Positions 1 to 6,353 of a DNA stretch of 8,817 nt are shown piece after piece. The DNA comes from DASSWB01 sp035705495 (lineage in GTDB: Bacteria; Bacteroidota; Bacteroidia; Flavobacteriales; Flavobacteriaceae). The number at the start of each line of letters is the position of its first letter. Positions within the stretch are counted from its first letter, which is position 1. A program made the translations under genes and the position numbers. Below the pieces are notes generated by a model. The model saw nothing but the letters and a program-made list of their open reading frames with translations. It made no database searches and was not told where the DNA came from. Where the stretch lies: assembly GCA_035705495.1 (NCBI GenBank), contig DASSWB010000141.1, positions 1-8,817 on the forward strand. Direction: 5' to 3'.

Positions 1-336
1 TTACTTCTTCAATTCCAATTTTTCGGCAAAATAATCACAGAAATCCTTCATGGTTGCTGTCATTTTTTCGTCCTGTGTGGCACGGTTAAAAGTGTCGCTC
101 ATCGCTACCAATGTTTGGTGGAAAAACTTTTTCATTTCATCTACCGGCATTTCTTTTGTCCAAAGATCTATTTTTAAAGTTTCTTGACTTTTACTATCCC
201 AAACCGATAACAAAACTGCTTTTGCTTCCGCGTTTTCCACGCCTCCATCTTCGGCTGACCAGTTTAATTTTTCTGGAACTTTATTCTCGTCCAAACCGAC
301 TTTTATCCTAACTTCCGATTCTTTATGTATTGCCAT
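1..336 (-). CDS. gldC: Gliding motility protein GldC
   Basis: Small (111 aa), acidic, soluble protein with no signal peptide or membrane segment, so probably cytoplasmic. I recognise it as GldC from its overall sequence, its length and its position directly after gldB. In Flavobacterium, GldC is an accessory gliding protein whose loss impairs spreading without abolishing movement; its biochemical role is not known to me. The start ATG shares its A with the TAA stop of gldB (TAATG on the minus strand), which points to translational coupling and one transcript. The TAA stop is formed by the first three bases of the window, so the gene is complete, but nothing can be said about what follows it. 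GldB/GldC homologues also occur in non-gliding relatives, so the pair does not prove that the organism glides. Confidence 0.9.
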   Translation of the reverse strand: MAIHKESEVRIKVGLDENKVPEKLNWSAEDGGVENAEAKAVLLSVWDSKSQETLKIDLWTKEMPVDEMKKFFHQTLVAMSDTFNRATQDEKMTATMKDFCDYFAEKLELKK

Positions 337-1295
337 TATTTTGCTGGTTTATAATTTGCTTTATTAAATATGTGTTCTGAATCCATGATTAAAAGTTGTC
401 TTGTCGACACATCATTGTCTTCCATATATTTTCTAACAATTTGCCACCCAATGTACCAACCAATTCTATCTGGCGATTCCGCATCGAGCTGCAGATAAAA
501 CTTGCTGAAAGGTCCTGGATTCAAAAACCTTCTGTGCAAATCTGTATTTGTATCAAAAAGAACTTCATTTTCAACAAAATACCTCCAAATTTCTTCTTCG
601 TTTTCACGCGCCCATTTTATTTCCTCTTCAGTATATCCTATTTTCTCGGCATCCGAATTTGATGGAATCAGTAAATCTTTTAAATACAGAATTTTTCCGT
701 AGTAAATCATAGAAGACAAAAACGTTCTGGCGTTGGGTTTCGGCACCAACTGCTTCGCATAGGCTTCGGCAACATCCGGAATGAGCTGGGAAGGTTCGAA
801 ATTCTTTTTTAAAAAATCTTGAATACCAATATAAAAGGGATGACCTTTTCCCAAATAAGTATCGAGTGAAATCAACAGCAAGCTATCGGCCACAATGACC
901 TTGTTTGTATAATCGACTTCTGAGGTGATGGTTACGACTGTTGGACTTTTAAACTCGGGAAAGAAATATTTCAAATGTTGAAAAAGGCTGTGGAGATCAT
1001 CTTTTTGTTTCGAAAAATCTTTAAACGCGTTGGTGACTGCCGTGTCCAGTTCAAATTGAATCGGATCATTCATTTGCGAGACCCATACACTGTCATGAAA
1101 TTGTTCCGGAAACAAATAAGGATATTTTCCTTTCAAGTTTTTTAAATCTGAAGAATCCGCTTCCGCAAATTCCTGATCAAATCTCAGCACCTCAACCGCT
1201 ACATCAATCTGTTCGATTTCCTTTTCCACGTCACTCTGTTTTTCGCACGAAAAAATGAAAACACAGAGTAAAACAACACTAATTTTTTTTATCAT
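336..1295 (-). CDS. gldB: Gliding motility lipoprotein GldB
   Basis: A 319-aa lipoprotein of the GldB family, required for gliding in Flavobacterium johnsoniae by established work; the molecular function is unresolved. The N-terminus has two lysines, a hydrophobic stretch (about residues 5-16) and a lipobox ending in Ile-Phe-Ser-Cys with the Cys at residue 17, so the mature protein should be lipidated and anchored in the envelope. After the Cys comes an acidic stretch (residues 18-28). The rest is a soluble globular region rich in aromatic and acidic residues, with a WARENEEEIWRYFVENE segment around 230-246. The ATG at 1295 is the only start that preserves the signal peptide. The gene is transcribed away from nadE and is coupled to gldC by a one-base overlap. 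A TAACTTTG box about 66 bases upstream is a plausible promoter for both. Confidence 0.9.
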   Translation of the reverse strand: MIKKISVVLLCVFIFSCEKQSDVEKEIEQIDVAVEVLRFDQEFAEADSSDLKNLKGKYPYLFPEQFHDSVWVSQMNDPIQFELDTAVTNAFKDFSKQKDDLHSLFQHLKYFFPEFKSPTVVTITSEVDYTNKVIVADSLLLISLDTYLGKGHPFYIGIQDFLKKNFEPSQLIPDVAEAYAKQLVPKPNARTFLSSMIYYGKILYLKDLLIPSNSDAEKIGYTEEEIKWARENEEEIWRYFVENEVLFDTNTDLHRRFLNPGPFSKFYLQLDAESPDRIGWYIGWQIVRKYMEDNDVSTRQLLIMDSEHIFNKANYKPAK

Positions 1296-1343
1296 CGCAA
1301 CAGATTCTGGATTCTATAAATGATGGTTTTCGAAAATTTTGGT

Positions 1344-1368
1344 TAACTTTATTTTCTCCGCAAAGTTA
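1344..1368. repeat. Inverted repeat in the gldB/nadE divergent spacer
   Basis: TAACTTT (1344-1350) and AAAGTTA (1362-1368) form a perfect 7-base inverted repeat separated by 11 bases. The right arm is part of the TAACTTTG -7 box pointing at gldB. The left arm reads TAACTTTA on the plus strand, one base from the TAnnTTTG consensus, and is placed to serve nadE with a leader of about 40 bases. The repeat may be two overlapping divergent promoters or an operator shared by both. Confidence 0.4.
1361..1368 (-). promoter_or_regulatory. Candidate -7 box for gldB-gldC
   Basis: On the minus strand the bases read TAACTTTG, an exact match to the Bacteroidota -7 consensus TAnnTTTG. It would place transcription start near 1354-1356 and give gldB a leader of about 60 bases. 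No well-spaced TTG/TTTG -33 element is visible: the nearest TTTG on that strand is only 13 bases upstream. The call therefore rests on the -7 box and its position. Confidence 0.4.
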
Positions 1369-1395
1369 GAAATTACAAATTCAAAATCATTATAA

Positions 1396-2181
1396 ATGCA
1401 GACAGAAAAAACCATTGATTATATCGTAGATTGGCTTAAGACTTATGCCGTAAATGCAAAAATGAAAGGCTTTGTTGTAGGCATTAGCGGTGGTGTAGAT
1501 TCTGCAGTGGTTTCAGCTTTATGTGCAAAAACGGGAATGCCTACATTATGTGTTGAACTTCCCATTCATCAACCTGTAAATCAGGTTACCCGAGCAGAGG
1601 AACATATTTCCGGTTTAAAAAAACGCTTTTCAAACGTGACCAATATTGCAGTAAATCTTACATCGGTTTTTGAAACCTTTGTCAGTGCCGTTCCGCATGC
1701 GCAGGAAAATCCGAACCTGCATCTTTCCTTGGCAAATACCCGTGCGAGATTACGAATGACCACTCTTTATTATTTCGCCGGATTGCATCATTTTTTAGTA
1801 GCGGGAACAGGAAATAAAATTGAAGATTTTGGAATCGGATTTTTTACGAAATATGGAGATGGAGGCGTAGATTTGAGTCCGTTGGCCGATTTATTAAAAA
1901 GCGAAGTTTATAAAATTGCCGAACACCTACCAGTACCGGAATCTATTTTGCAGGCAGCGCCTACCGATGGATTGTTTGAAAACAGTCCGAGCGATGAAGA
2001 ACAAATAGGAGCCTCTTATGATGAATTGGAATGGGCAATGGCAAATGCCGAAGAAATTGACACCAATTTTACCGAACGTCAACAAAAGGTCATGAATATT
2101 TACAAACGATTAAACAAAGCAAATACGCACAAGATTGAACCCATACCAGTGTGCAATATTCCTATTCATCTAAAAAATTAA
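1396..2181 (+). CDS. nadE: NH3-dependent NAD+ synthetase NadE
   Basis: Converts nicotinic acid adenine dinucleotide to NAD+ with ATP and ammonia, the last step of NAD biosynthesis, in the cytoplasm. At 261 aa it is the short ammonia-using form, with no N-terminal glutaminase (nitrilase) domain. Visible family marks are the ATP-pyrophosphatase P-loop SGGVDS at residues 31-36, NTRARLRM at 114-121, GTGNKIED at 137-144, and the FFTKYGDGGVDLSP stretch at 149-162 followed by a conserved Lys at 168 in the substrate-binding region. The C-terminus is a short helical tail. The ATG at 1396 puts the P-loop at the usual distance from the N-terminus. The gene is divergent from gldB and 110 bases upstream of the response regulator on the same strand. 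That gap contains a promoter candidate of its own, so the two are probably separate units. Confidence 0.96.
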   Translation: MQTEKTIDYIVDWLKTYAVNAKMKGFVVGISGGVDSAVVSALCAKTGMPTLCVELPIHQPVNQVTRAEEHISGLKKRFSNVTNIAVNLTSVFETFVSAVPHAQENPNLHLSLANTRARLRMTTLYYFAGLHHFLVAGTGNKIEDFGIGFFTKYGDGGVDLSPLADLLKSEVYKIAEHLPVPESILQAAPTDGLFENSPSDEEQIGASYDELEWAMANAEEIDTNFTERQQKVMNIYKRLNKANTHKIEPIPVCNIPIHLKN

Positions 2182-2213
2182 GACTTTTATCGAATTTTCT
2201 TCATTCTTGAAGA

Positions 2214-2240
2214 TTTGGTGGGTTTATTATTTTAGCTTTG
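2214..2240 (+). promoter_or_regulatory. Candidate promoter of the response regulator
   Basis: TTTG at 2214-2217 and TAGCTTTG at 2233-2240 match the Bacteroidota -33 (TTTG) and -7 (TAnnTTTG) elements. The 15 bases between them are slightly short for the class. The predicted start near 2246 leaves a leader of about 45 bases before the ATG at 2292. Confidence 0.45.
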
Positions 2241-2291
2241 CAATAGATTAGAAACCAAAGACATATAGAAGGTTTTTTAGATTTAGAAAAA

Positions 2292-2924
2292 ATGAACAGT
2301 ATTTTGATTGCCGATCCGCATCCCATTACAGAAATGGGTTTGGAAGCATTATTGGAGAAAGAATCGAACTTTCAAATCATGGGAAAAGTTTCTTCTGGGA
2401 ATGAACTGTTCAAATTTTTGCGCAAATCTATTCCTGATGTTCTTATCATGGAAATTGATTTACCACAAATAAACGGAATAACAGCTTTAAGGACCATAAA
2501 AGCGGAGTATCCATCAACAAAAATTTTTATTTTCAGCAGTCATTCCGAAGAAATGTATGCCTTGAGCGCAATTAAAGCGGGAGCTTCAGCCTATTTGGCA
2601 AAATCTTCAAAACCGGCTGTTATTTTACAAGCAATCAAACAAGTTGCACGCGGCGGAATTTTTCTGAATGAAAAAATTACCGAAAAATTAAACACACCTT
2701 CCAAAAACCAGTTGGTTTCCCGATATCAAAAATTATCAACCCGTGAAATGGAGGTATTAAACCTTCTTTCGAATGGAAAAAGGAATAAAGATATAGCGGA
2801 AGCTTTGAACATTAACGAGAAAACTGTTAGCACATACAAAACACGTCTGCTGAAAAAATTGAAAATTGACAATCTTGCCGATTTGATCAACCAGTCTAGA
2901 TTGTTGGAGTTTAAAACTACATAA
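2292..2924 (+). CDS. NarL/FixJ-type response regulator with an atypical receiver
   Basis: A 210-aa DNA-binding regulator: receiver domain (about 1-120), linker (about 121-147) and LuxR-type helix-turn-helix (about 148-205; LSTREMEVL at 148-156, KDIAEALNINEKTVSTYKTR at 166-185). The receiver keeps Asp8, Ser82 in place of the usual Thr/Ser, and Lys104. At the phospho-acceptor position, normally the Asp in an LMDIxMP-type motif, it has Glu54 (MEIDLP at 53-58). The second Asp of the usual ADDHP motif is Pro9 (ADPHP). By family knowledge these changes should block Mg2+ binding and normal phosphorylation, and Glu can mimic the phosphorylated state, so the protein may be constitutively active or controlled in another way. 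No histidine kinase lies in the window, so it is an orphan here. Its 3' end overlaps dnaG by 8 bases, tail to tail. The target genes are unknown. Confidence 0.93.
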   Translation: MNSILIADPHPITEMGLEALLEKESNFQIMGKVSSGNELFKFLRKSIPDVLIMEIDLPQINGITALRTIKAEYPSTKIFIFSSHSEEMYALSAIKAGASAYLAKSSKPAVILQAIKQVARGGIFLNEKITEKLNTPSKNQLVSRYQKLSTREMEVLNLLSNGKRNKDIAEALNINEKTVSTYKTRLLKKLKIDNLADLINQSRLLEFKTT

Positions 2925-4881
2925 CCCGATTCAGTTTTCCCGAAATTACCTTTTTGAGCGTAAGATAATCCAGTATTTCTTCAAGTAAAGTTGTAGATGT
3001 TTCTGAAGATGCTTCCTTCGCTTCTTGGGAAAGTTCATTGATTTTTTCAGAAACCAAATATCGACGAAGTGAAAGGATTGTTTCACTCACCAATCTTCCA
3101 ACGGTTTGTTTTTTATCTTTCACCCAAATATCCTTTTTTTCCCATTCATGAAGCACGTATTGTTCCTCATCCATCAAGATATTGGTTATTTCTCCCCCAC
3201 TCTCCGCGTCCAATCCGTTGATAAAAGTATCAAGCGCGAAAGAATCGGGGGATTCATTGAACTGGTTGATTAACTTGACATAGATGTTTCTAAAGTTTTC
3301 ATTTGTAAAAGCAATCTCATCTTCCTGCAAATCCAAATATATTTTTTCAAAAACCCGTGCTTTTGTTATCTCCGTCACAAGATTTACTTCACCTTTTTCA
3401 TTTTCCTTCAGAACCAAATCTTCAAACTCTTCTTCCATTATTCCGTATAACAACAGCAAACTAATAATCATTTTTTCAAGTTCGTAAAGCTGATTTACCT
3501 TTTGTTGTGCGTCTTCAGATTTTTGCGCAACGACTTCCATTTTATGCGTTTTCTTCGGATTTGATCTTGCCGAAGCATTTTTTCCAGCGTCCATTTGCGC
3601 CAAAGTCGAAAAAAGTACATCTTCGGAAATTTCCATTATCCGTGCACATTCCTGTACGTAGATTTCTTGCTGAATAATGTCTGGAATTTTAGAAATGGAA
3701 ACAACCATATCGCGGATCAGCCCTGCTTTCTTCACCGGATCAGTTTTTGCCTCATCCATTAAAAGCGAAGCTTTGAAAGCGATAAAATCTTTGGAATTCT
3801 CATTTAAATATTCCTTTATTTCTTCCAATCCGCGATTTCGGGCAAAATTATCGGGATCTTCACCTTCAGGAAAGCTGCAGACTTTTACGTTCATGCCCTG
3901 CTCCAAGATCAAGTCGATCCCCTTTATTGAAGCCCTTAATCCTGCTGCATCACCATCAAAAAGTACCGTAATATTTTTCGTCAATCGGTTGATAAGTCGG
4001 ATTTGCCCAGGAGTCAACGCCGTTCCAGAAGAAGAAACCACATTCTCAATGCCGCTTTGATGCATTTGAATGACATCGGTATAACCTTCCACCAAATAAC
4101 AGTTATCTTCTTTAGCAATTGCCTGCTTAGCATGAAAAATTCCGTAGAGCACATTGCTTTTATGGTAGATTTCGCTTTCGGGAGAATTGAGATATTTTGC
4201 TGCTTTTTTATCTGAAGTTAAAATCCGCCCTCCAAATCCCAATACTCTACCCGACATAGATTGAATTGGAAACATGACCCGAGCTTTAAATCGGTCGAAT
4301 TTTTTATCTTCTTTGACAATGGTCAATCCGGTTTTTTCCAAATATTGGAGATTGAACCCATTTTTTAAAGCTTCATTGGTAAATGCGTCCCATTCATCCA
4401 AACAATAACCAAGCTGGAACTTTTTTATTGTTTCCAAAGAAAATCCTCTTTCCTTGAAATAACTCAGTCCTATCGCTTTTCCTTTCTCGGTTTCGTGAAG
4501 TATCTGCTGAAAATATTTACTCGCATATTCAGAGACCAAATACATGCTTTCACGCTCATCGGCCTGTAATTTTTCCTCTTCATTTTGAACCGTTTCCTCT
4601 ATCTCGATATTATATTTATTCGCCAAATACCGAATTGCTTCGGGATAGGTAAAGTGTTCGTGTTCCATTAAAAAAGCCACAACATTCCCTCCTTTTCCGC
4701 TACTGAAATCTTTCCAGATTTGTTTCACTGGTGAAACCATAAACGAAGGTGTTCGCTCGTCACTAAACGGACTCAAACCTTTAAGGTTGCTACCCGATTT
4801 TTTCAGATTCACAAAATCGGCTATAACCTCCTCTACCTGCGCGGTTTCAAAAACTTTATCTATGGTATTTTTTGAAATCAA
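2917..4881 (-). CDS. dnaG: DNA primase DnaG
   Basis: Makes the RNA primers for the replication fork, working with the DnaB helicase. At 654 aa it is of normal length. Domains: an N-terminal zinc-type DNA-binding domain (about 1-100), the RNA polymerase core (about 110-430) and a C-terminal helicase-interaction region (about 450-654). Core marks are DRFKARVMFPI (196-206), GFGGR (215-219) and the TOPRIM catalytic acids Glu265 (EGYTDV) and Asp309/Asp311 (DGDAAG). In the N-terminal domain the four CHC2 zinc ligands are replaced by Ser37, Ser40, Asp58 and Ser61, with the C-x2-H-x17-C-x2-C spacing intact, so it should not bind zinc there. I recall this as a feature of flavobacterial DnaG. The start is TTG at 4881: an in-frame stop lies seven codons upstream with no ATG between, and the first internal ATG (residue 48) would cut into the domain. 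Confidence 0.96.
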   Translation of the reverse strand: MISKNTIDKVFETAQVEEVIADFVNLKKSGSNLKGLSPFSDERTPSFMVSPVKQIWKDFSSGKGGNVVAFLMEHEHFTYPEAIRYLANKYNIEIEETVQNEEEKLQADERESMYLVSEYASKYFQQILHETEKGKAIGLSYFKERGFSLETIKKFQLGYCLDEWDAFTNEALKNGFNLQYLEKTGLTIVKEDKKFDRFKARVMFPIQSMSGRVLGFGGRILTSDKKAAKYLNSPESEIYHKSNVLYGIFHAKQAIAKEDNCYLVEGYTDVIQMHQSGIENVVSSSGTALTPGQIRLINRLTKNITVLFDGDAAGLRASIKGIDLILEQGMNVKVCSFPEGEDPDNFARNRGLEEIKEYLNENSKDFIAFKASLLMDEAKTDPVKKAGLIRDMVVSISKIPDIIQQEIYVQECARIMEISEDVLFSTLAQMDAGKNASARSNPKKTHKMEVVAQKSEDAQQKVNQLYELEKMIISLLLLYGIMEEEFEDLVLKENEKGEVNLVTEITKARVFEKIYLDLQEDEIAFTNENFRNIYVKLINQFNESPDSFALDTFINGLDAESGGEITNILMDEEQYVLHEWEKKDIWVKDKKQTVGRLVSETILSLRRYLVSEKINELSQEAKEASSETSTTLLEEILDYLTLKKVISGKLNRVM

Positions 4882-4994
4882 AAAATTGGGATTTATGTTT
4901 TAGGAATGTGTAAAAGTAACTAAAATTGAATATTTAAGATCGTCGTCATTCCTATTTTATTAAAGAATATTTTCGGTTGGAGAGACCGTAAAAA
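4882..4994. other. Spacer upstream of dnaG
   Basis: AT-rich non-coding stretch that should contain the dnaG promoter. I find no exact TAnnTTTG box on the minus strand; the nearest is TACTTTTA (4918 to 4911), one base off. There is no convincing gene or structured RNA here. Confidence 0.4.
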
Positions 4995-5088
4995 TGTCAT
5001 TCCGACGAAGGAGGAATCCCTGGCGTTGAGGAATTCTGCTTCTCATTCAAAGATTCTTCATTCCGCTATCGCTGCATTCAGAAAGACA
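4995..5088. repeat. Interspersed Bacteroidota intergenic repeat (GTCATTCCGACGAAGG type)
   Basis: A 94-base element that begins TGTCATTCCGACGAAGGAGG and ends GCATTCAGAAAGACA. The two ends are imperfect inverted repeats: TGTCATTCCGA at the left against TGTCTTTCTGA read from the right. The interior contains two related stretches, GAGGAATCCC and GAGGAATTCT, and the ATTCTTCATTCCGC segment. I recognise this sequence from many intergenic regions of flavobacterial genomes, where it occurs in multiple copies. It has no coding capacity of its own and behaves like a REP/MITE-type element. An open frame running through it rightwards is not credible as a gene. Copy number cannot be judged from one window. 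Confidence 0.65.
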
Positions 5089-5126
5089 AGTTATTATGAA
5101 TTGCGTGGGAAAACGAATTTTCTAAC

Positions 5127-5154
5127 AAAAAAGACCCAACTTTCGCTGGGTCTT
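5127..5154 (-). terminator. Intrinsic terminator of the sigma/OMP unit
   Basis: Read on the minus strand, AAGACCCAGC pairs with GTTGGGTCTT around a GAAA tetraloop, giving a 10-base-pair stem with one G-U wobble, followed directly by a T-run (the last two stem bases plus TTTT). It begins 24 bases after the stop of the outer-membrane protein gene and should end that transcript before dnaG. On the plus strand the same stem is followed by TCTTC, a poor T-tract, so it is mainly a leftward terminator. Confidence 0.88.
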
Positions 5155-5178
5155 CTTCAAACAAAAACAAATCAGCAG

Positions 5179-6267
5179 TTAATCTATATCGAATCTCAAT
5201 CCTACCGAAAAATTATGTTGCTCCACAAGTGCATTTTCAAAAATTGGGTTCAGGTCGTATTTTACATATAGGGCCGCACCGCCAAATCCCATGTATCCGC
5301 TTAATCCGTAAATGAATTCGCTTGTATTGTGATCGCCTTTGATTTTGTCTTTTTCATCTCCATATTTTAGTTTTTGTCGTGCGCCCAAACCAAATCCCGC
5401 GTAACCTCCCAAACCAATTTTGATTTTATCTTCTGTCGAGAATCTTAGGGATTCCTCTGTTTCGGTTCTGGTTGAGGGACCAAATTCAAAATGTATGGGG
5501 AACACCAAATTATCCATTCTGAATTTCGATTTCTCCAACCTTTCCGGATGTTCCACCAAAAGCATTTCGCCATCGGCTTGTTTTACAAAATATCTGTTGT
5601 CCGTAGGTTTTAATCCGTTGAACATAAAAGAGAAACCATATTTGAATCTGAGCCAGTTCGAATTTTGGAACACACGCGTTTTCCAAGCCCAACCAATTTC
5701 AAAGAAACGGCTTCCCGCTATTTTATAATCTGAATCACCAATTGATTGGCCTTCCTTCAAAGCATTATTAAATCCGACCGCGATCACCATATCTGAATAC
5801 GTCCTGCGGTCATAAATTTTCCTATTTCGAGGTGTTTCCCAGTTCACAATGCCATTCCCAAATCCTAAACTCAACACGGTTTTCCCACCTTCCGCAGGCA
5901 AAAATCCTTCTGTACCATTTCTTTCCAACAATGCAATTTTATTATCAATAATTGCAGTCCGATTTTTAATATTCAAAGCTCTTTCTTTTGCAGCTTCTTC
6001 CTTTAATCTGTCAGCCTCAGCAACTGTAATTTCTCCCGCTTCCAATCTTTTGTTGATTTTCTCGACTTGAATTTTAAGGGCTTGCCTTTCCTCTATTTCT
6101 ATGTCGTCCTTTTCCAATCGCAATTCAAGGATTTCCTCCTGGATTTCTTCACGGATTTGTTTGGTTGAATCTTCCTGTTTTGACTTATCCTCTTTGGTTT
6201 GTGCGTTCACCGTAGTCAATGCTACGCTGAGTATCATCAATGTGATACTTAAAGTAATTGTTCTCAT
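5179..6267 (-). CDS. Outer-membrane beta-barrel protein with N-terminal coiled coil
   Basis: I do not recognise a named family. The 362-aa product starts with a Sec signal peptide (residues 1-22, cleavage after VNA, mature end QTKED). A highly charged, helix-forming stretch (about 28-117), rich in Glu, Lys and Arg, looks like a coiled coil. It includes RLEAGEITVAEADRLKEEA (74-92), reminiscent of the G-x-I-T-x-x-E helical hairpins of SHOCT-type domains. From about residue 127 on, alternating aromatic and hydrophobic stretches (SLGFGNGIVNW, FFEIGWAW, FKYGFSFMFNG, FPIHFEFG, GLGGYAGFGLGAR, GFGGAALYVKYDL) read as strands of a small barrel. The chain ends in FSVGLRFDID, a typical closing strand. 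It is the last gene of the sigma-factor unit, 86 bases after the candidate anti-sigma gene and just before a strong terminator. It may be the output or the sensor of that circuit. Confidence 0.72.
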   Translation of the reverse strand: MRTITLSITLMILSVALTTVNAQTKEDKSKQEDSTKQIREEIQEEILELRLEKDDIEIEERQALKIQVEKINKRLEAGEITVAEADRLKEEAAKERALNIKNRTAIIDNKIALLERNGTEGFLPAEGGKTVLSLGFGNGIVNWETPRNRKIYDRRTYSDMVIAVGFNNALKEGQSIGDSDYKIAGSRFFEIGWAWKTRVFQNSNWLRFKYGFSFMFNGLKPTDNRYFVKQADGEMLLVEHPERLEKSKFRMDNLVFPIHFEFGPSTRTETEESLRFSTEDKIKIGLGGYAGFGLGARQKLKYGDEKDKIKGDHNTSEFIYGLSGYMGFGGAALYVKYDLNPIFENALVEQHNFSVGLRFDID

Positions 6268-6353
6268 GGTTTTAGTGGTTTTCCCATTTATCTACCGATT
6301 TTTACCGGGAAAGACAATGGATTAATTAATGAATAATTGATTGATGAAATAAA

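Noticed and set aside
1..336. gldC as a gene cut by the window edge.
   Set aside because: The first three bases are its TAA stop on the minus strand, so the reading frame is complete.
2198..2213. Hairpin TCTTCA-TTCT-TGAAGA just after nadE, as a possible terminator.
   Set aside because: The stem is only six pairs, four of them A-T, and it is followed by just three T residues before GG. It also abuts the -33 of the next promoter. Too weak to annotate.
3677..4060. Rightward open frame of 127 codons opposite dnaG.
   Set aside because: It lies wholly antisense to the conserved TOPRIM region of dnaG; its Ser/Phe-rich composition is that of a reverse-strand shadow.
5026..5271. Rightward open frame of 81 codons across the repeat, the terminator and the end of the barrel gene.
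   Set aside because: It runs through the interspersed repeat, the hairpin and the antisense of a well-supported gene, and the product has no recognisable features.
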